Assembly: GCA_026724425.1 (NCBI GenBank)
Contig: JAIUCV010000103.1
Location: forward strand, 2,232,001-2,296,000
Direction: 5' to 3'
DNA length: 64,000 nt
DNA from: Erythrophleum ivorense
Taxonomy: Eukaryota > Streptophyta > Magnoliopsida > Fabales > Fabaceae
Part shown: piece by piece, positions 38,442-49,945 of the stretch
Layout: each line of letters starts with the position of its first letter
Position numbering within the stretch: the stretch's first letter is position 1
Notes under the pieces: generated by a model
What the model was told of the DNA's origin: nothing
Database searches by the model: none
What the model saw: only the letters and a program-made list of their open reading frames with translations
Position numbers and translations under genes: made by a program

Positions 38442-40230
38442 TAGCTATTATCTGACAGACAAGAGTTTTATATAAAAAAATTAGAAAAAGAATGGAGGTC
38501 ACAGCAGCCCCAATGCATTATTTTTATTTTTGAAAAATTTATTTACACTTCATTATATTTTTATTATCAATTTTTTAATTAAAATATAATATATATTTTT
38601 TAATTAAAACATAACAAATATATAAATTTTTAATTAAATTATATATACTTATCATGTTTTTATCAAAAAAATTGTACACTTATTATATTTTAAATAAAAA
38701 ACTTAAGTAACTGTATTAAATTTTAGTCCTTCTATTTATTCTAACCTTAACTGTCCTAGAAAGCACTCTTTTCCTCCCTTGCAACACTATGAAAATGTTG
38801 AAAGAACAATCGTTTGGACTCTTGAGGTTTCATCTCTTTTGGTATTATTTCCAACATATAATTGCTGTAGTAGGGCCTTCATTGTTATCTCTTCGCTCTT
38901 GTGCATTTTCAAAGTGGGTATGTGCATACGACGAGATCAGTGGCTGTGGAGTCTAATATGGAGCTAGATACCTGACATCATGTCAGGGTGAAGTCTGTAT
39001 TGAATACTCACTCATACTTGCCAGATCTTTCATTTCCAACTACTTCATGAGCTACAATACAAGATCCCTATATATCTTATCTCTCTTTGCTGCTTAACTG
39101 CATGAAAATATCCTGCTTGACTGTTGCATTTCGTGTCCGTAAACTGAAATTCAGTTTTTATTGCTGTGGTAAGGAGTTGGAACATCCACGAGAAATCAGC
39201 CAACTTATGCTATTTATTCCTTTACATTAAATCATTCTATTGACAGACTTCTTAATTCGTAAAGCTTCTGTGGCTATGCCAGGCTAGAAGTGCTATTTCC
39301 GATGCATTTAATGCAAATGCACTGAAGCTCACTTGTGATTTGTGAACATCTCCGAGTATCTGTCGTAGGTTCACCGGTCTTTAAGGAGAAACACACACAC
39401 ACACACACACACATATATGGTTTGAAACTGGAAGAGGCTGTTCAATATCCTGCTGCTATTGCAGAGACAGAGGGGATCGCTTATAGATTTCTCAGGCATT
39501 TGAGGAGATACAGGTATATTAATTTTGCTTTTCCCCATCATCTATATAGCAAGGAGAATGCTAATTCTGATTTGTTGGCCACTGGAATTATATAAACAGA
39601 TACAATTGATCTCTCTAAATGGAAGAGAGAGGAATTGGAGAAGAGTCACTGCTAAGTGTGGTCCAAATTTGTCAATTGCTGGAGTGCTATCACTCTCTCA
39701 CAGTGATATCTTTCTTCTTTTTTAGTGTTTCTTTTTCATCTTTAACCAAATTGAAGACTTTTTCAGAACTCAGAAACATCCCCTTTAGCTGCACCCTATG
39801 AATATTTATAGTCCTAGCACTCGTGGACCCACTTAAAAAATAACGTACCTGAATGGTAAAGGGACAATTTTCTTGTGCTTATCTTTAAGAATAACAATAT
39901 CCAGATGAAGAGAGGAAAGAATTTCAAGCCGGACAAGTTTTGCTCGTTTATGAAGAGCACATGAATATCATATTTTCAGGTTCAGTAGCCAATTACAGGG
40001 CAAACTAGTAATCCTGTATTTGATCATTAGAATTTAGACATAGACCTATTTTACATTATTTGATTTCAGAAATTCACCTACTATGATGAAAGAAACTATA
40101 TTATACAGGTTTTTTTTACGTTTGAACCAACACAACTTCTAGTTAACGTTGACGTGCTTAATCACATACACTTGACCACAGACGTTTTACATCTTATTAT
40201 TTGACATTCATACGAAGCACACTAACACTA
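38442..40230. other. Intergenic spacer with AC microsatellite
   Basis: AT-rich to 38.7 kb, then more balanced sequence to about 39.9 kb that could be a non-coding transcript or SOBIR1 3' flank. An (AC)n run sits at 39390-39412. Plus-strand frames at 38779-38967 and 39335-39801 show no domain, and one runs through the microsatellite. Confidence 0.4.
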
Positions 40231-42141
40231 TCAGTGTTTAATTTGGGACAGCATGCATCTGATATCCTTACTGTTAGGCCTTTCCTTTGGATCATCCAGA
40301 GTGCAAAAGCAGGCAATCTTCAGAACCAGAAGCATTTGCTGCTCATATCCATTGCCCATTAGCTTTGGATCAATTGCTTGCGTAGGATTTTCTGAAGTCA
40401 TCACGTTTCTCATCCACTTGACCAAACTCATCTCGTCTGTGTGCTGGAAGAACTCATCAGATGGAATCTTCCCTATCACCAAGACACCAAGTACAACCCC
40501 AAAGCTGTATATATCACACTTGTCAGTGAACTTCAATATCTGGTGATATTCTGGAGCTATGTAGCCCACAGTTCCGGCCACATTTGAAGTTGTGACGTGT
40601 GTATGAGCATCCGGCATTGCTTTTGCAAGCCCAAAATCAGCAATGCGAGCTTCCATATCATCATCAAGAAGAACGTTTGCTGGCTTGAGATCTCTGTGAA
40701 TTATACGGGGGCTATGGTGCATGTGAAGGTATTCAAGGCCAGCTGCTATTCCAAGTGCAATCTTGTGGCGTGTCAACCAATCCAACTCTCTTGTACCTGC
40801 TTGAACTTGATTCAATACATCTTGTAAGCTTCCGTTCTTCATGTATTCATACACAAGGTAGTGGCAGTCAGGCCTTGACACATGGGCTAGCAGAGGTAGA
40901 AGGTTTCGATGTCGAATTTGACCAACTGTGTTAATCTCCGATCGAATTTGACGCATTTTTTTGTGCAGAAGCTTGCTGTCTTCTTCAGCCATTTCTGCTG
41001 CATCCTTTGGAGGTTGAATGACCTTCTTTATAGCAATGATTTTGCCATTGCTTCCTGGTAATTCAGCCTTGTAAACTTCTCCACATCCACCTCTTCCAAT
41101 GATTTCTAACGAATTCAGTCCATCTTCTTTCTCCAAGAAAGCTAAGTCCTCGGCTTTCTTAATCAATGGACTATAAATTGCAGGGCCTGAGCTCTTCCCT
41201 CCTCCTTTGATTACAGCTAAGGCCAACTTGAACAGCAAAGAAAATAGGAACCCGGATATGCTCCCAGCCAGTGCTCCTGCTATGAATCCAAGAATCCACC
41301 CACCTAGTTTCCTCTTGTTAGACTTGTGTTTGTGATGTTGTGCCGTTGGACCTGGAGCTGCAGGAGCTTCAGCAGTTGAATTAGTCCGGTTTCTGGATTT
41401 TGGAGAATGTGCATAAGTTTTGCTACTTGTTGTAGATGAATTCTCAGCAAGGATGTACCTTTTGGGTACATCTGATGCTGAGCGTCCAAATTTCTTCATC
41501 AATGGCCCAGGAACTTCAAGGAAACGATTCCCAGAAAAGTTGAAGTGTTGGAGATTGCGAAATGAACGTATGGACACTGGAATTCTCCCGGTGAAGAGAT
41601 TGTCTGCCACAGAGAGACTTTCCAGGTTGGGGAAATATTTCAAGAAATTCAAATTCCCAGAGAATTTGTTGGAAGAGATATCAAGGATTCGGAGACGAAT
41701 GAGGGAGGACAATTCAGACGGGACTTCGCCGGAGAAGCGGTTGTTTCCAAGGTCAAGAATTTCCAGCTTCCGGCAGTCAACTATCTGAGTTGGGATTTCG
41801 TCAACAAGTTGGTTGTCTGAAAGAGAAAGCTCTTTGAGCTCAGAGAGACGCCCAATTGCTGGGGACAAAACCCCATTAAGCTTCTTGGACTTGAAGATGA
41901 TTCTGGTGATTCTGAGAGCATAGCTCTCGTTCTTGGAGAGCCTCCTCTCACAGAACACACCGTCGGTGTTACAAGGGTGTGTGGTGGATGGTTGGTGTTG
42001 ACCGTTGACGCGTAGCTCCTTCTGAAAAGTCAGGAACGCTTTGAGGTCTGAAGGGTCGAGATCTATTTTGGCGTGGATGAACAAGAAGAGGAAGAAGAAT
42101 GAAAAGACCAGAAGGTGGGATTTTGCTGCAGAGAGAGCCAT
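40231..42141 (-). CDS. SOBIR1: LRR receptor-like kinase SOBIR1 (EVERSHED)
   Basis: Intronless, 636 residues from the ATG at 42141 (MALSAAKSHL). The two codons before it have no ATG. Signal peptide about 1-24. A Cys pair (C57, C64) caps a short LRR block of about five repeats (85-210). A Ser/Pro-rich juxtamembrane spacer follows (231-278), then a transmembrane helix at 281-312 with glycines at 281, 285, 289, 293 and 297, the GxxxG zipper characteristic of SOBIR1. The kinase domain has a Gly-rich loop IGRGGCGEVY (348-357), Lys372, HRD at 483-485, DFG at 502-504 and APE at 529-531, so it is an active-type RD kinase. SOBIR1 is the constitutive partner of LRR receptor-like proteins and couples them to BAK1 in pathogen perception; it also acts in floral organ abscission. 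Length and architecture match the Arabidopsis protein closely. Confidence 0.95.
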   Translation of the reverse strand: MALSAAKSHLLVFSFFFLFLFIHAKIDLDPSDLKAFLTFQKELRVNGQHQPSTTHPCNTDGVFCERRLSKNESYALRITRIIFKSKKLNGVLSPAIGRLSELKELSLSDNQLVDEIPTQIVDCRKLEILDLGNNRFSGEVPSELSSLIRLRILDISSNKFSGNLNFLKYFPNLESLSVADNLFTGRIPVSIRSFRNLQHFNFSGNRFLEVPGPLMKKFGRSASDVPKRYILAENSSTTSSKTYAHSPKSRNRTNSTAEAPAAPGPTAQHHKHKSNKRKLGGWILGFIAGALAGSISGFLFSLLFKLALAVIKGGGKSSGPAIYSPLIKKAEDLAFLEKEDGLNSLEIIGRGGCGEVYKAELPGSNGKIIAIKKVIQPPKDAAEMAEEDSKLLHKKMRQIRSEINTVGQIRHRNLLPLLAHVSRPDCHYLVYEYMKNGSLQDVLNQVQAGTRELDWLTRHKIALGIAAGLEYLHMHHSPRIIHRDLKPANVLLDDDMEARIADFGLAKAMPDAHTHVTTSNVAGTVGYIAPEYHQILKFTDKCDIYSFGVVLGVLVIGKIPSDEFFQHTDEMSLVKWMRNVMTSENPTQAIDPKLMGNGYEQQMLLVLKIACFCTLDDPKERPNSKDIRCMLSQIKH

Positions 42142-42161
42142 TAGCAAAGTAAGATGAATAC

Positions 42162-42178
42162 GAGAGAGAGAGAGAGAG
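42162..42178 (-). repeat. CT microsatellite in the SOBIR1 5' UTR
   Basis: About eight CT units on the sense (minus) strand, 20-37 bases upstream of the ATG. CT/GA tracts are frequent in plant 5' leaders. Confidence 0.75.
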
Positions 42179-42242
42179 TAGAGGTGGGGGGATGGGGAAG
42201 CTGGAGCTCCTTCCTGAAGTTAGCGTTTGCTCGTTTTGTTTA

Positions 42243-42250
42243 TTCTTATA
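42243..42250 (-). promoter_or_regulatory. Possible TATA box of SOBIR1
   Basis: TATAAGAA on the minus strand, about 105 bases upstream of the ATG. This would put the transcription start near 42215 and the CT tract inside the leader. Confidence 0.35.
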
Positions 42251-42483
42251 GCGGCAAACCGCGTGGACTACTTGGAACAGTGTGGCCCTTTGCCTGAATT
42301 TTCTTCCACAGCCACAAAACGAGTGAAATAGTCAATTTAAATTTTTATTAGTCCTCTTCACTATTTGCTATTTTCTACAATTACAATTCAATTCCAAGGG
42401 TCAAAAAGAAGTAAGAAATGCTACTAAGGGAATCTATAAAATCTTTGTTGGTTTTTATTACTAAATTTAAACTGGAATAGAAT

Positions 42484-42725
42484 CTTAAACCACCTAAAAA
42501 TATATGAGACTTTACAATCTTAAACCACCGCAAAAGATAGGAAGTTTTATAATTTAGGATAGGACCTTAAACCACCTAAAAATATATGAGACTTTTACAA
42601 TCTTAAACCACCGCAAAAGATAGGAAGTTTTATAATTTAGGATAGGACCTTAAACCACCTCAAAAAGTATGAGGCCTTGTACTCTTAAACTACCTCAAAA
42701 GGTAAGATGATTTGCAATCTTATCT
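42484..42725. repeat. Minisatellite, 83-bp unit built from about 41-bp half-units
   Basis: CTTAAAC(C/T)ACC recurs at about 42484, 42524, 42566, 42607, 42649 and 42684. The full 83-base period contains two half-units ending in TATATGAGACTTT and GATAGGAAGTTTTATAATTT. The first two full units are nearly identical and the last is degenerate. It lies about 340-580 bases upstream of the SOBIR1 start. Confidence 0.85.
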
Positions 42726-43253
42726 AATTTATCTTGTTCTTCCCAAAAGCCATTAAATCTTTTTAGATTTAACCAATCACAAAAGCCACTAATTATTAAC
42801 CATAAACTTTAGAAATGCTTTTTTTTTTTGGTTCACTACTAGTATTAGATTTTGTTTTCTTTCATGCTCACATATCATTTTCTTAAAGTCTCAAAAAAAA
42901 TGATAAACTAATCCAAGTCTTAACCCTCAACTTGTATACGTTCTAACTTTGGGAGTCTAATTTAATTGTCAAAACAATGAATATAAGAACTAAAAATGAA
43001 TAAAGAATTTTGTTGAAAGAAAAAAAATCAATGTATTTGAATCATTTGATTGACAAAACGTATGTGGTTACACTTGAGTCTAAATCATACAATCAAGTCA
43101 ATATTGATTTAAGCAAAAGTTTTAAATTCACGTTGTAATACTATTTTCCAATATGAAAAATGACTCATCAAGGTATGCGTGGTTGATTAGATATTAATTC
43201 TTGTTCAGATTTTAGTTAGTGTATTTTGACTTATTACTCAGAATTTTTTATTA

Positions 43254-43303
<50 letters not shown>

Positions 43304-45727
43304 GCACACTCAGTTATAAAATTTAGACATAACATAAATAATTCAACCAATGTCATCACGTGATCAAATAGAACATTTTGCATTAAAATGGCAGTGCAGC
43401 AACAAGGTATTAGACGCTTCAAGTTATTCAATAATTTTCTTTTGTTTATGTTAAATTAAGAAAGTGTTTGGTATGCAAAAAGAAAAAAAAAATATATATC
43501 ATTATCAAATACATAAAAATAATAATTTTAATGATAGAAATAATTTTTATATTTTTATTTAAAAAAATAAAAATAATACACATATTATTAAATAATATTT
43601 ACAAATAATATAATAAATATTACATACATTTTAGTAATCCCTTTATATTACGCAAAAGAATATGAATATCTATTTTGCTAATTGAAGGGTTTTAGTATTG
43701 TTATATAATATTAATAGAGTTACATAAATATTATTAAATATACAAAAATATATTTACATAGTACGAATTTAGATTTGATACATAAAACAGTGTGATAAGT
43801 ATCGTGTTGTATACCATTAAAGTTATTTAAATTAAATTTAGATGATTTATATTTTTTTAGATTTTTAAATTTTTTTGTCATTTTTTTAAATTGATAATTA
43901 AAAAATATTTTTATTTTACCTTATATATATTTTAGTACAAAAAAATTGAAAGTATAAAAGAAAAAAAATCAGAGTCATTTAAATTTAATTTAAATAACTT
44001 GAACAATGTACCGTACAATACAGGATGCCCTTCACACTGTGTTGTGTACGCGAATACAGGATGAAAATGTCCTTTCAAGCCGTCAATAATATTGCTAAAT
44101 CCAAAGAAAAAAAAATCAATAATGTAGAGGCAAGAGAGTCCCACAAACTGCAAAAAATAATGTCTTCACTCACCGGTCAACCACCGGAAGCCTAGCCCCT
44201 CAAGTGGGGCAGGAATTTAAAAAAGTTAATTACTTTTTTTCTTCATAAAAAAGTTCAAATCTCATATATTTTGTTTAGATGTATACTCACTCTTAAATTA
44301 CAATAGAATTAAAATATTTTTAAAAGTAATATTAATTTATCATATTAAAATCATAATTTATAAAAAGTATACATTATAATATTATTTATTTTATGCTAAA
44401 AAATAAAAATTTAATTTTTTGTTAAATTTTATTATTTATGTCAATGTTTATGTTTATTAATATATATTTAATACAAATATATTTTTGAAATTAAATTATT
44501 ATTTTTAAATTATTTAATTTTAAAAATTTTTAAATTTAAAAGATTCACTATTTTTAGATTGATTAAAAAATAATTTAATACTTGTTATATTATTTAAGTG
44601 ATAGTTATAAAGGTATTGCGATCAAAATAAACATACTTGCAACTTATTTTCTATTACCCAAAAAAAAAATTAATGCATCTTTTGATTTTAATAGAAGAAA
44701 GTATATATTTTCAAAATAAAAATAATAACCTTGTAATTTATGAACATCTTTTAATACAGAATAGTGTAATTTATCCAATTAAGAAGTCAAGGGGTGTGCA
44801 ATTTAATGGTAATATTAATTACAAGATGGAAAATATCAATATTTATTTAATATTTTACAACAATGTTAGTTAAACAAGATACAAGTTTATTTTAAGTATT
44901 GAAGAATTGTCTAATTTGTATATCTGTAAGTGCATATTATTAAGGGGATATACCCCTGGTTAGATTCTTATAACTGTTAAACACGCGCAGTTGATTAACA
45001 CTTTAACAAGATTCACACTGAATCCATTTAAATTTTAATTAAGTTCTTTTTTTTATTCTTTTTTGGACTTGTATTTCATATTGTTTGTGCCTGATTCACA
45101 GTATACGAAAATCATTTCTTTCTTTCTTTCTTTTGTTTTTTTTTTTTTTTTTTTGGGAAACTCTCAAAGCCACTTTATTAAAGTGGGATATTGCTTTGAT
45201 AAAGTTATTAAGAAAAGGTGTTTATAGTAAGGCTATGGAGAAGAAGCCATCAATCCTGTTGAATTATAAATTGTCCATTAAAACATGGTTAATCCAGTAC
45301 GAGCATGCTTAACCAAATTAGGTTCTTTTTAATATATGCCAAATTCTCCGGGAAAATTCTCAGTAAACCTGAAAAACGACAAAAGAAAGTTCTTCTTCTG
45401 GTAAATAACGTAATTATAAATGTCACTAAAAATTAACTCAATTGATAATATTGTGTCGGGTTCATTTAATAATTCATTTGTTTCTTAAATTATATTTATT
45501 AAATAGTAAGTATTATAATTTTTGAAAATAATAATACTACTGAATTTTTTTTTTAAGAATGAAAATGTCAAAAGCCTTTCAACTTTGCTTGAAATATACA
45601 TGTCATTTAAAATTTTAATCAAAGGCATATTTTAAAGTTATGTAATTTTAAAACAACACTCTCTTATATTGCCGTAATGCGTTCAGATTCGTACAATTAA
45701 ATTATTTCCAAAAAGTAAATTTTATAG
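42726..45727. other. Intergenic spacer, AT-rich
   Basis: No supported gene. A mirror (AAT)n(ATT)n tract is at 43253-43302. Short frames at 43932-44153, 44637-44873 and 45085-45312 are AT-driven and lack features. The sequence near 43.45-43.7 kb starts TGTTTGGTATGC and resembles MITE-type repeats elsewhere in the window. Confidence 0.5.
43253..43302. repeat. (AAT)n(ATT)n palindromic microsatellite
   Basis: About eight AAT units switch directly to about nine ATT units, making a near-perfect hairpin. Confidence 0.85.
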
Positions 45728-45736
45728 TAATAAAAA
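45728..45736. repeat. Target-site duplication (left) of Mutator-like foldback MITE
   Basis: TAATAAAAA, identical to 46447-46455. Nine bases is the hallmark duplication length of Mutator-superfamily insertions. Confidence 0.75.
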
Positions 45737-46446
45737 AGTAAATTACAAATTTTTTTTCTAAATTTCATTAAAATTACAAAAATCTCTCTTCTATTTTAAA
45801 AATATATATCCAAAATTTCTTTAAAAGAAAACATATATTATAGACTCCTTGTAAGTTTTCTTAAAATTATATAAACACTAATTTTATTTTTAAAAGCTAA
45901 ATTACACATAACCTTTCTAAACTTTGAATTATGTGCAAAAAACTCCCATAAACTTTTAAAGTTTGCAATGAATTCTCTTGAATTTTGAATAATATGTAGA
46001 TAATCTCCTAAATTATGGATATGTGCAAATAACCCTCTTAAATTTTTTAAATTATTTGCAAATAACCCATTAAACTTTGAATTACTTACAAATAATTTTT
46101 TTTATATGTGATTTTTTTAGGGGGTTATTTATACATTTCTAAAGTTCAGAAAAATTATCTATACATATCCAAAGTTTAAGAGGATTATTTATATATTATC
46201 CAAATTTTAAAAAGATTCTTTGCCAACCTTTAAAGTTTAGGGAGTTATTTGCATATGCTTCAAAATTTACAGAGATTATATGTAATTTTATTATTTTTAA
46301 AATATATATAGATTTTTTTTTTTACAAATACAAAGGATTTTATATAATTTTAACAAAAGTCATAAAAAAATTCAATGTAGTTTGCTGTATATTTTAGGGG
46401 AGTTTGTAATTTTAAAAAATTTTAAGAAAAAAATATAATTTACCCT
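45737..46446. mobile_element. Mutator-like foldback MITE
   Basis: 710 bp, almost wholly an inverted repeat. The left terminus reads AGTAAATTACAAATTTTTTT and the reverse complement of the right terminus reads AGGGTAAATTATATTTTTTT. Inside, the block TGCAAATAACTCCC..AACTTT and the block GATAATCTCCTAAA recur in inverted order around a centre near 46095. Flanked by the 9-bp duplication TAATAAAAA. No coding capacity. The GGGTAAATTACA terminus is common among plant MULE-derived MITEs. Confidence 0.82.
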
Positions 46447-46455
46447 TAATAAAAA
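46447..46455. repeat. Target-site duplication (right) of Mutator-like foldback MITE
   Basis: TAATAAAAA, matching 45728-45736 exactly. Confidence 0.75.
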
Positions 46456-49400
46456 GATATGGCATTTCTTCAAACCAACCAAATACACTTCCATTGAATA
46501 TAAAAAGCCAAGATGCATAAAGGCCCGAGTCCAAACAAGCGGCCTGTCTCTTTTATATTTTTTATATTTGAATTCTTTTCTAAATGTTCTTCCTTATGAC
46601 AGGATAGTGAGGATTTGTTTTCTAGACATACCCTAATGCTCATTAAAAAAATAATCTGGGGGTAAAGCAGTCACAATATATTTTTTTTTTTTCTCTTTTT
46701 TGCGTAATGGGAACGCCCATAATTAGTGGGGTCAAAAATTGATGGTTTGGTTTGGAAATTTCGGTGAAGTGTCTGATCCAGGTCAGCACTACCCTTTGGT
46801 CAGTCAACTCATGAAGTCAACAAGTCGTTGCCGGCTGGCGAGGGGCTAACCTGGCACTCTTTTATCTTCTTACAAACTGTGACTCATGACTTGCTTTTTA
46901 TCTTGGTTGATTTTCTTTTTGTTAAATTATTCTTTTTAGTTTCTATAATTTTATTCTTTAAAAATTTGTATTTGAATTTGTTTAGTATAACAAAATTTTG
47001 ACTTAATTTTTATTGTTAAACTTCTATTAATATGTAATCAAATTATATTAATATAACTAATCATGTATTAGATACTTTGAATATATAATGTTTATGTGGA
47101 TAAATATAAATAAGAAAGTAAGGTAAGGTTGACTTACTTTGTTTGTCATATGATACAATCTAATTTTAAATAATTTGGATAAATTAACTTGAATTATATA
47201 TATTTAATGTGTCTAAATAATATATAATTGATTATGTCAATAGAACTTAATGTCATAGAAATTTAATAATAAGAACTAAATTAAAAATCTATAGAACAAT
47301 AGAGATTTTATTACAAAAGGTTAAATTATAAAAATTAAAATTAAAATTTAAATAAAATTATAAGGACAAACAAATAATTTAACCCTTTCTTTTTCTTGTG
47401 TGTTTATATATCCTTGTTGGGTTGCCTAAACATTCTATATGAAAGAATGATTTTCGTAGTCTGTGTTTCACCACTCCTCTCAAACTATGACATATCTCAT
47501 TTATGAGTACTAATATTTGATTTTTACAAAAAGTTATTTATATTTACAAACTAATTATAATTAATTATTTGTGATAAAGAATAAGGTAACATCTCTCAAT
47601 GTAAATTACTTCCCTTTAGTGGCGGCAGCTGCTGTTATGAAGGGAAGAAAAGGCAAAGAAAGGCCGTCTATCTTTATCATTTTTTTATTAATGTTGATTA
47701 AATTAAGAAGTAATGGATTAATATTTAATAGGGAAAACTTTTACATTATTAAAAGTCCATGGCATTTTTTGTTTTGTTTATTTCTTTCTGGGTTTGTAAC
47801 GTCAAGAGAGAGAGACGGCGACTCTCTCTTTTTCCAAGTTTGTTTCTATTCTTTCGGTTACCGTAAGTTTTACACTAGCCCGCTCAATACTCCAATCCTA
47901 TTCAAAAGAAAATATTATTATTTTATCTCATAATTAATTTTTTATTTAAAAAATATTATTCATTTTTTTATTATTTAATATACATTGTAAAAAGACTTTA
48001 TTCCAATTTTACTTTGTATGAATATAATTATTTTTTTTGATATAATAAGTCATTTTAAAAAATAAATTACTTATTTATCTTTATTATTATATTAAGAACA
48101 AGTTCTTAATCTTAGTTTGGAGTCATCAATTAGTTGTTTTGATTATTAATTAAAGATAAAATTACAATCTCACAAAAAATTAAATTTATTAACAAAAAAA
48201 TAAATTAAAGAAAACTTTTTATCATAAATATCAAATGTCAAGAATTTGAATAGTATTTTTAAAATAAGAGAAATATTAAACATAATTTAGTCAAACTTGA
48301 AAATAAAATAATATAATTTATTTTAAAATTAATGAGGTTGACTGTCATTTCATTACGAAAATGTCGTTCCGTGAATTTCGTGTTATTCGATTGGTTCTCA
48401 TTTAGTAACATCAAGGGACTTGGATTTTCTTTTCGGATTTCTTTGGATCATTGCATAAATTTGAATGTTATTTTATATTTGCACTTTTATTTACGCCCAT
48501 CTGGTACGTAAAAAATTAGAAATAAAAATAAAAAAAATAATTTTATAAATGAAAAATATCTATAATATTTTTATTTTTAATAATTAAATAATAATTGATA
48601 AATAATATTAAAAATAAAATAAAATTTTACTAAATTTTTTATTTTTATTTAACTTTTCTTGGCCAAACCAAACAAGCCGTTAGTTTGGTATCACTTTCAC
48701 AAAAGAAATAGAAATGCAAATTCTTAAAATTAAAAAAAAACAAAGACATGCATAGAAAAAAATAAAAATAAAAATAAAATGGAGGAACTCCCTGTCTGGG
48801 CCCCTAACACAACCCCTAGGCAACAATGAAGGATCCCCACCCATGAGAAACACGCACAACTGCAAGATCACAACCCATTTGCCCTCAGAGTCAAAGAAAG
48901 GCAACAAAAAGCCATCGCCACAATTTGCCTCCCTTCTTCAAGTTCTCATTTTATATTCATGTTTTGTTCCTTCCCTTCAACCCATCCCATGCCAGAGACC
49001 AGAGTGAACTTAGATATGCATACTACAACTTCTTGTCTGCAATAATCAAAATTACAGTAAATGATGCAGTCACATTGAAATGGCTTTTTTTAGAGACTAA
49101 AAAATACTATAAAATATCTAAAAATTATAATTGGAAGAACACAAATTTTAATTATAAAAAAAAAAATTAACAAAGTGTGTTTTTCCGTCTGCTACATCGT
49201 TTGTAGTAATTTTCATTGTTACAGAAGATTGGCATTCCAACTTCTCATATAAACCTTAACTATTGTTTTTTTTTCTTTTTGGTCCAAATGTTAAACTGAC
49301 TGGTAAAATAAATGGGCTTAGTTTGTGAGTCTCCGTACAAGACTGAAGTAGGTTTGAATGAATAGGGAGAGCAAATGCAGAAAATATAGTACGTAAAGAA

Positions 49401-49515
49401 AATGATTCTTTTCTAAGGTCTCTTATCTTTAAGGAAAATTGCAATTTTTCCAGTGTTCCAAATTGCGTCTAGTGGTAATTGCCAGGGCTTTCTATGCATT
49501 CTTTGTTCAGATATA
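46456..49515. other. Intergenic spacer
   Basis: AT-rich, no supported gene. The frame at 47571-47933 (plus) is open for 120 codons but begins without ATG context and shows no domain. A MITE-like terminus (CCAAACCAAACAAGCC) occurs near 48663-48678, similar to that near 34.4 kb. Confidence 0.45.
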
Positions 49516-49520
49516 ATTAT
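49516..49520. repeat. Target-site duplication (left) of copia element
   Basis: ATTAT, identical to 54721-54725. Confidence 0.85.
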
Positions 49521-49945
49521 TGTAGGAATTATAGTGGGCTACAATCAATTATTTTTGTTTTAAATAAAAACAGGCTGATTTATGATCCATAAAAGATGTA
49601 TTTGAACCCACTTATTATTAGTGATCATATTGTTTTGGGTTGGATATCTAATTGATTAGTATGGATAAAAGTGTGGGCCCATAACTCATAGGCCCATAAT
49701 GGGTGGGTACTAGAGTTCTATATAAACTTGGCTAGGTCCCTTCTGTGTTCACGTTGAATTCTAACTCCACAACTTACCCCATTATAAGTTGTGATAGGGA
49801 GTGTGAATCACAGAGGAAGTCCTAGTCTCTTCAAACCTTCAGGCATTCAGAATCAACAGAGTATTCTAAATCTGTCGCTATGTCTTCTACAGGTAATCAA
49901 TCTAGTATTCTAATTTCATATAATTATTTTGAATTTATTCTTACA
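49521..49945 (+). repeat. 5' LTR of the young copia element
   Basis: Starts TGTAGGAATTATAG and ends ATTCTTACA. A TATA box (TATATAAA) is at 49719-49726, so transcription should start near 49750. The first ATG of the transcript is at 49880 with G at -3, directly followed by a splice-donor consensus (ACAG/GTAATC). Confidence 0.95.

Noticed and set aside
39335..39801. Overlapping plus-strand frames upstream of the SOBIR1 3' end
   Set aside because: One frame reads through an AC microsatellite and none shows protein-like features; possibly non-coding RNA.
47571..47933. 120-codon plus-strand frame
   Set aside because: AT-driven composition, no ATG at the start and no recognisable motif.
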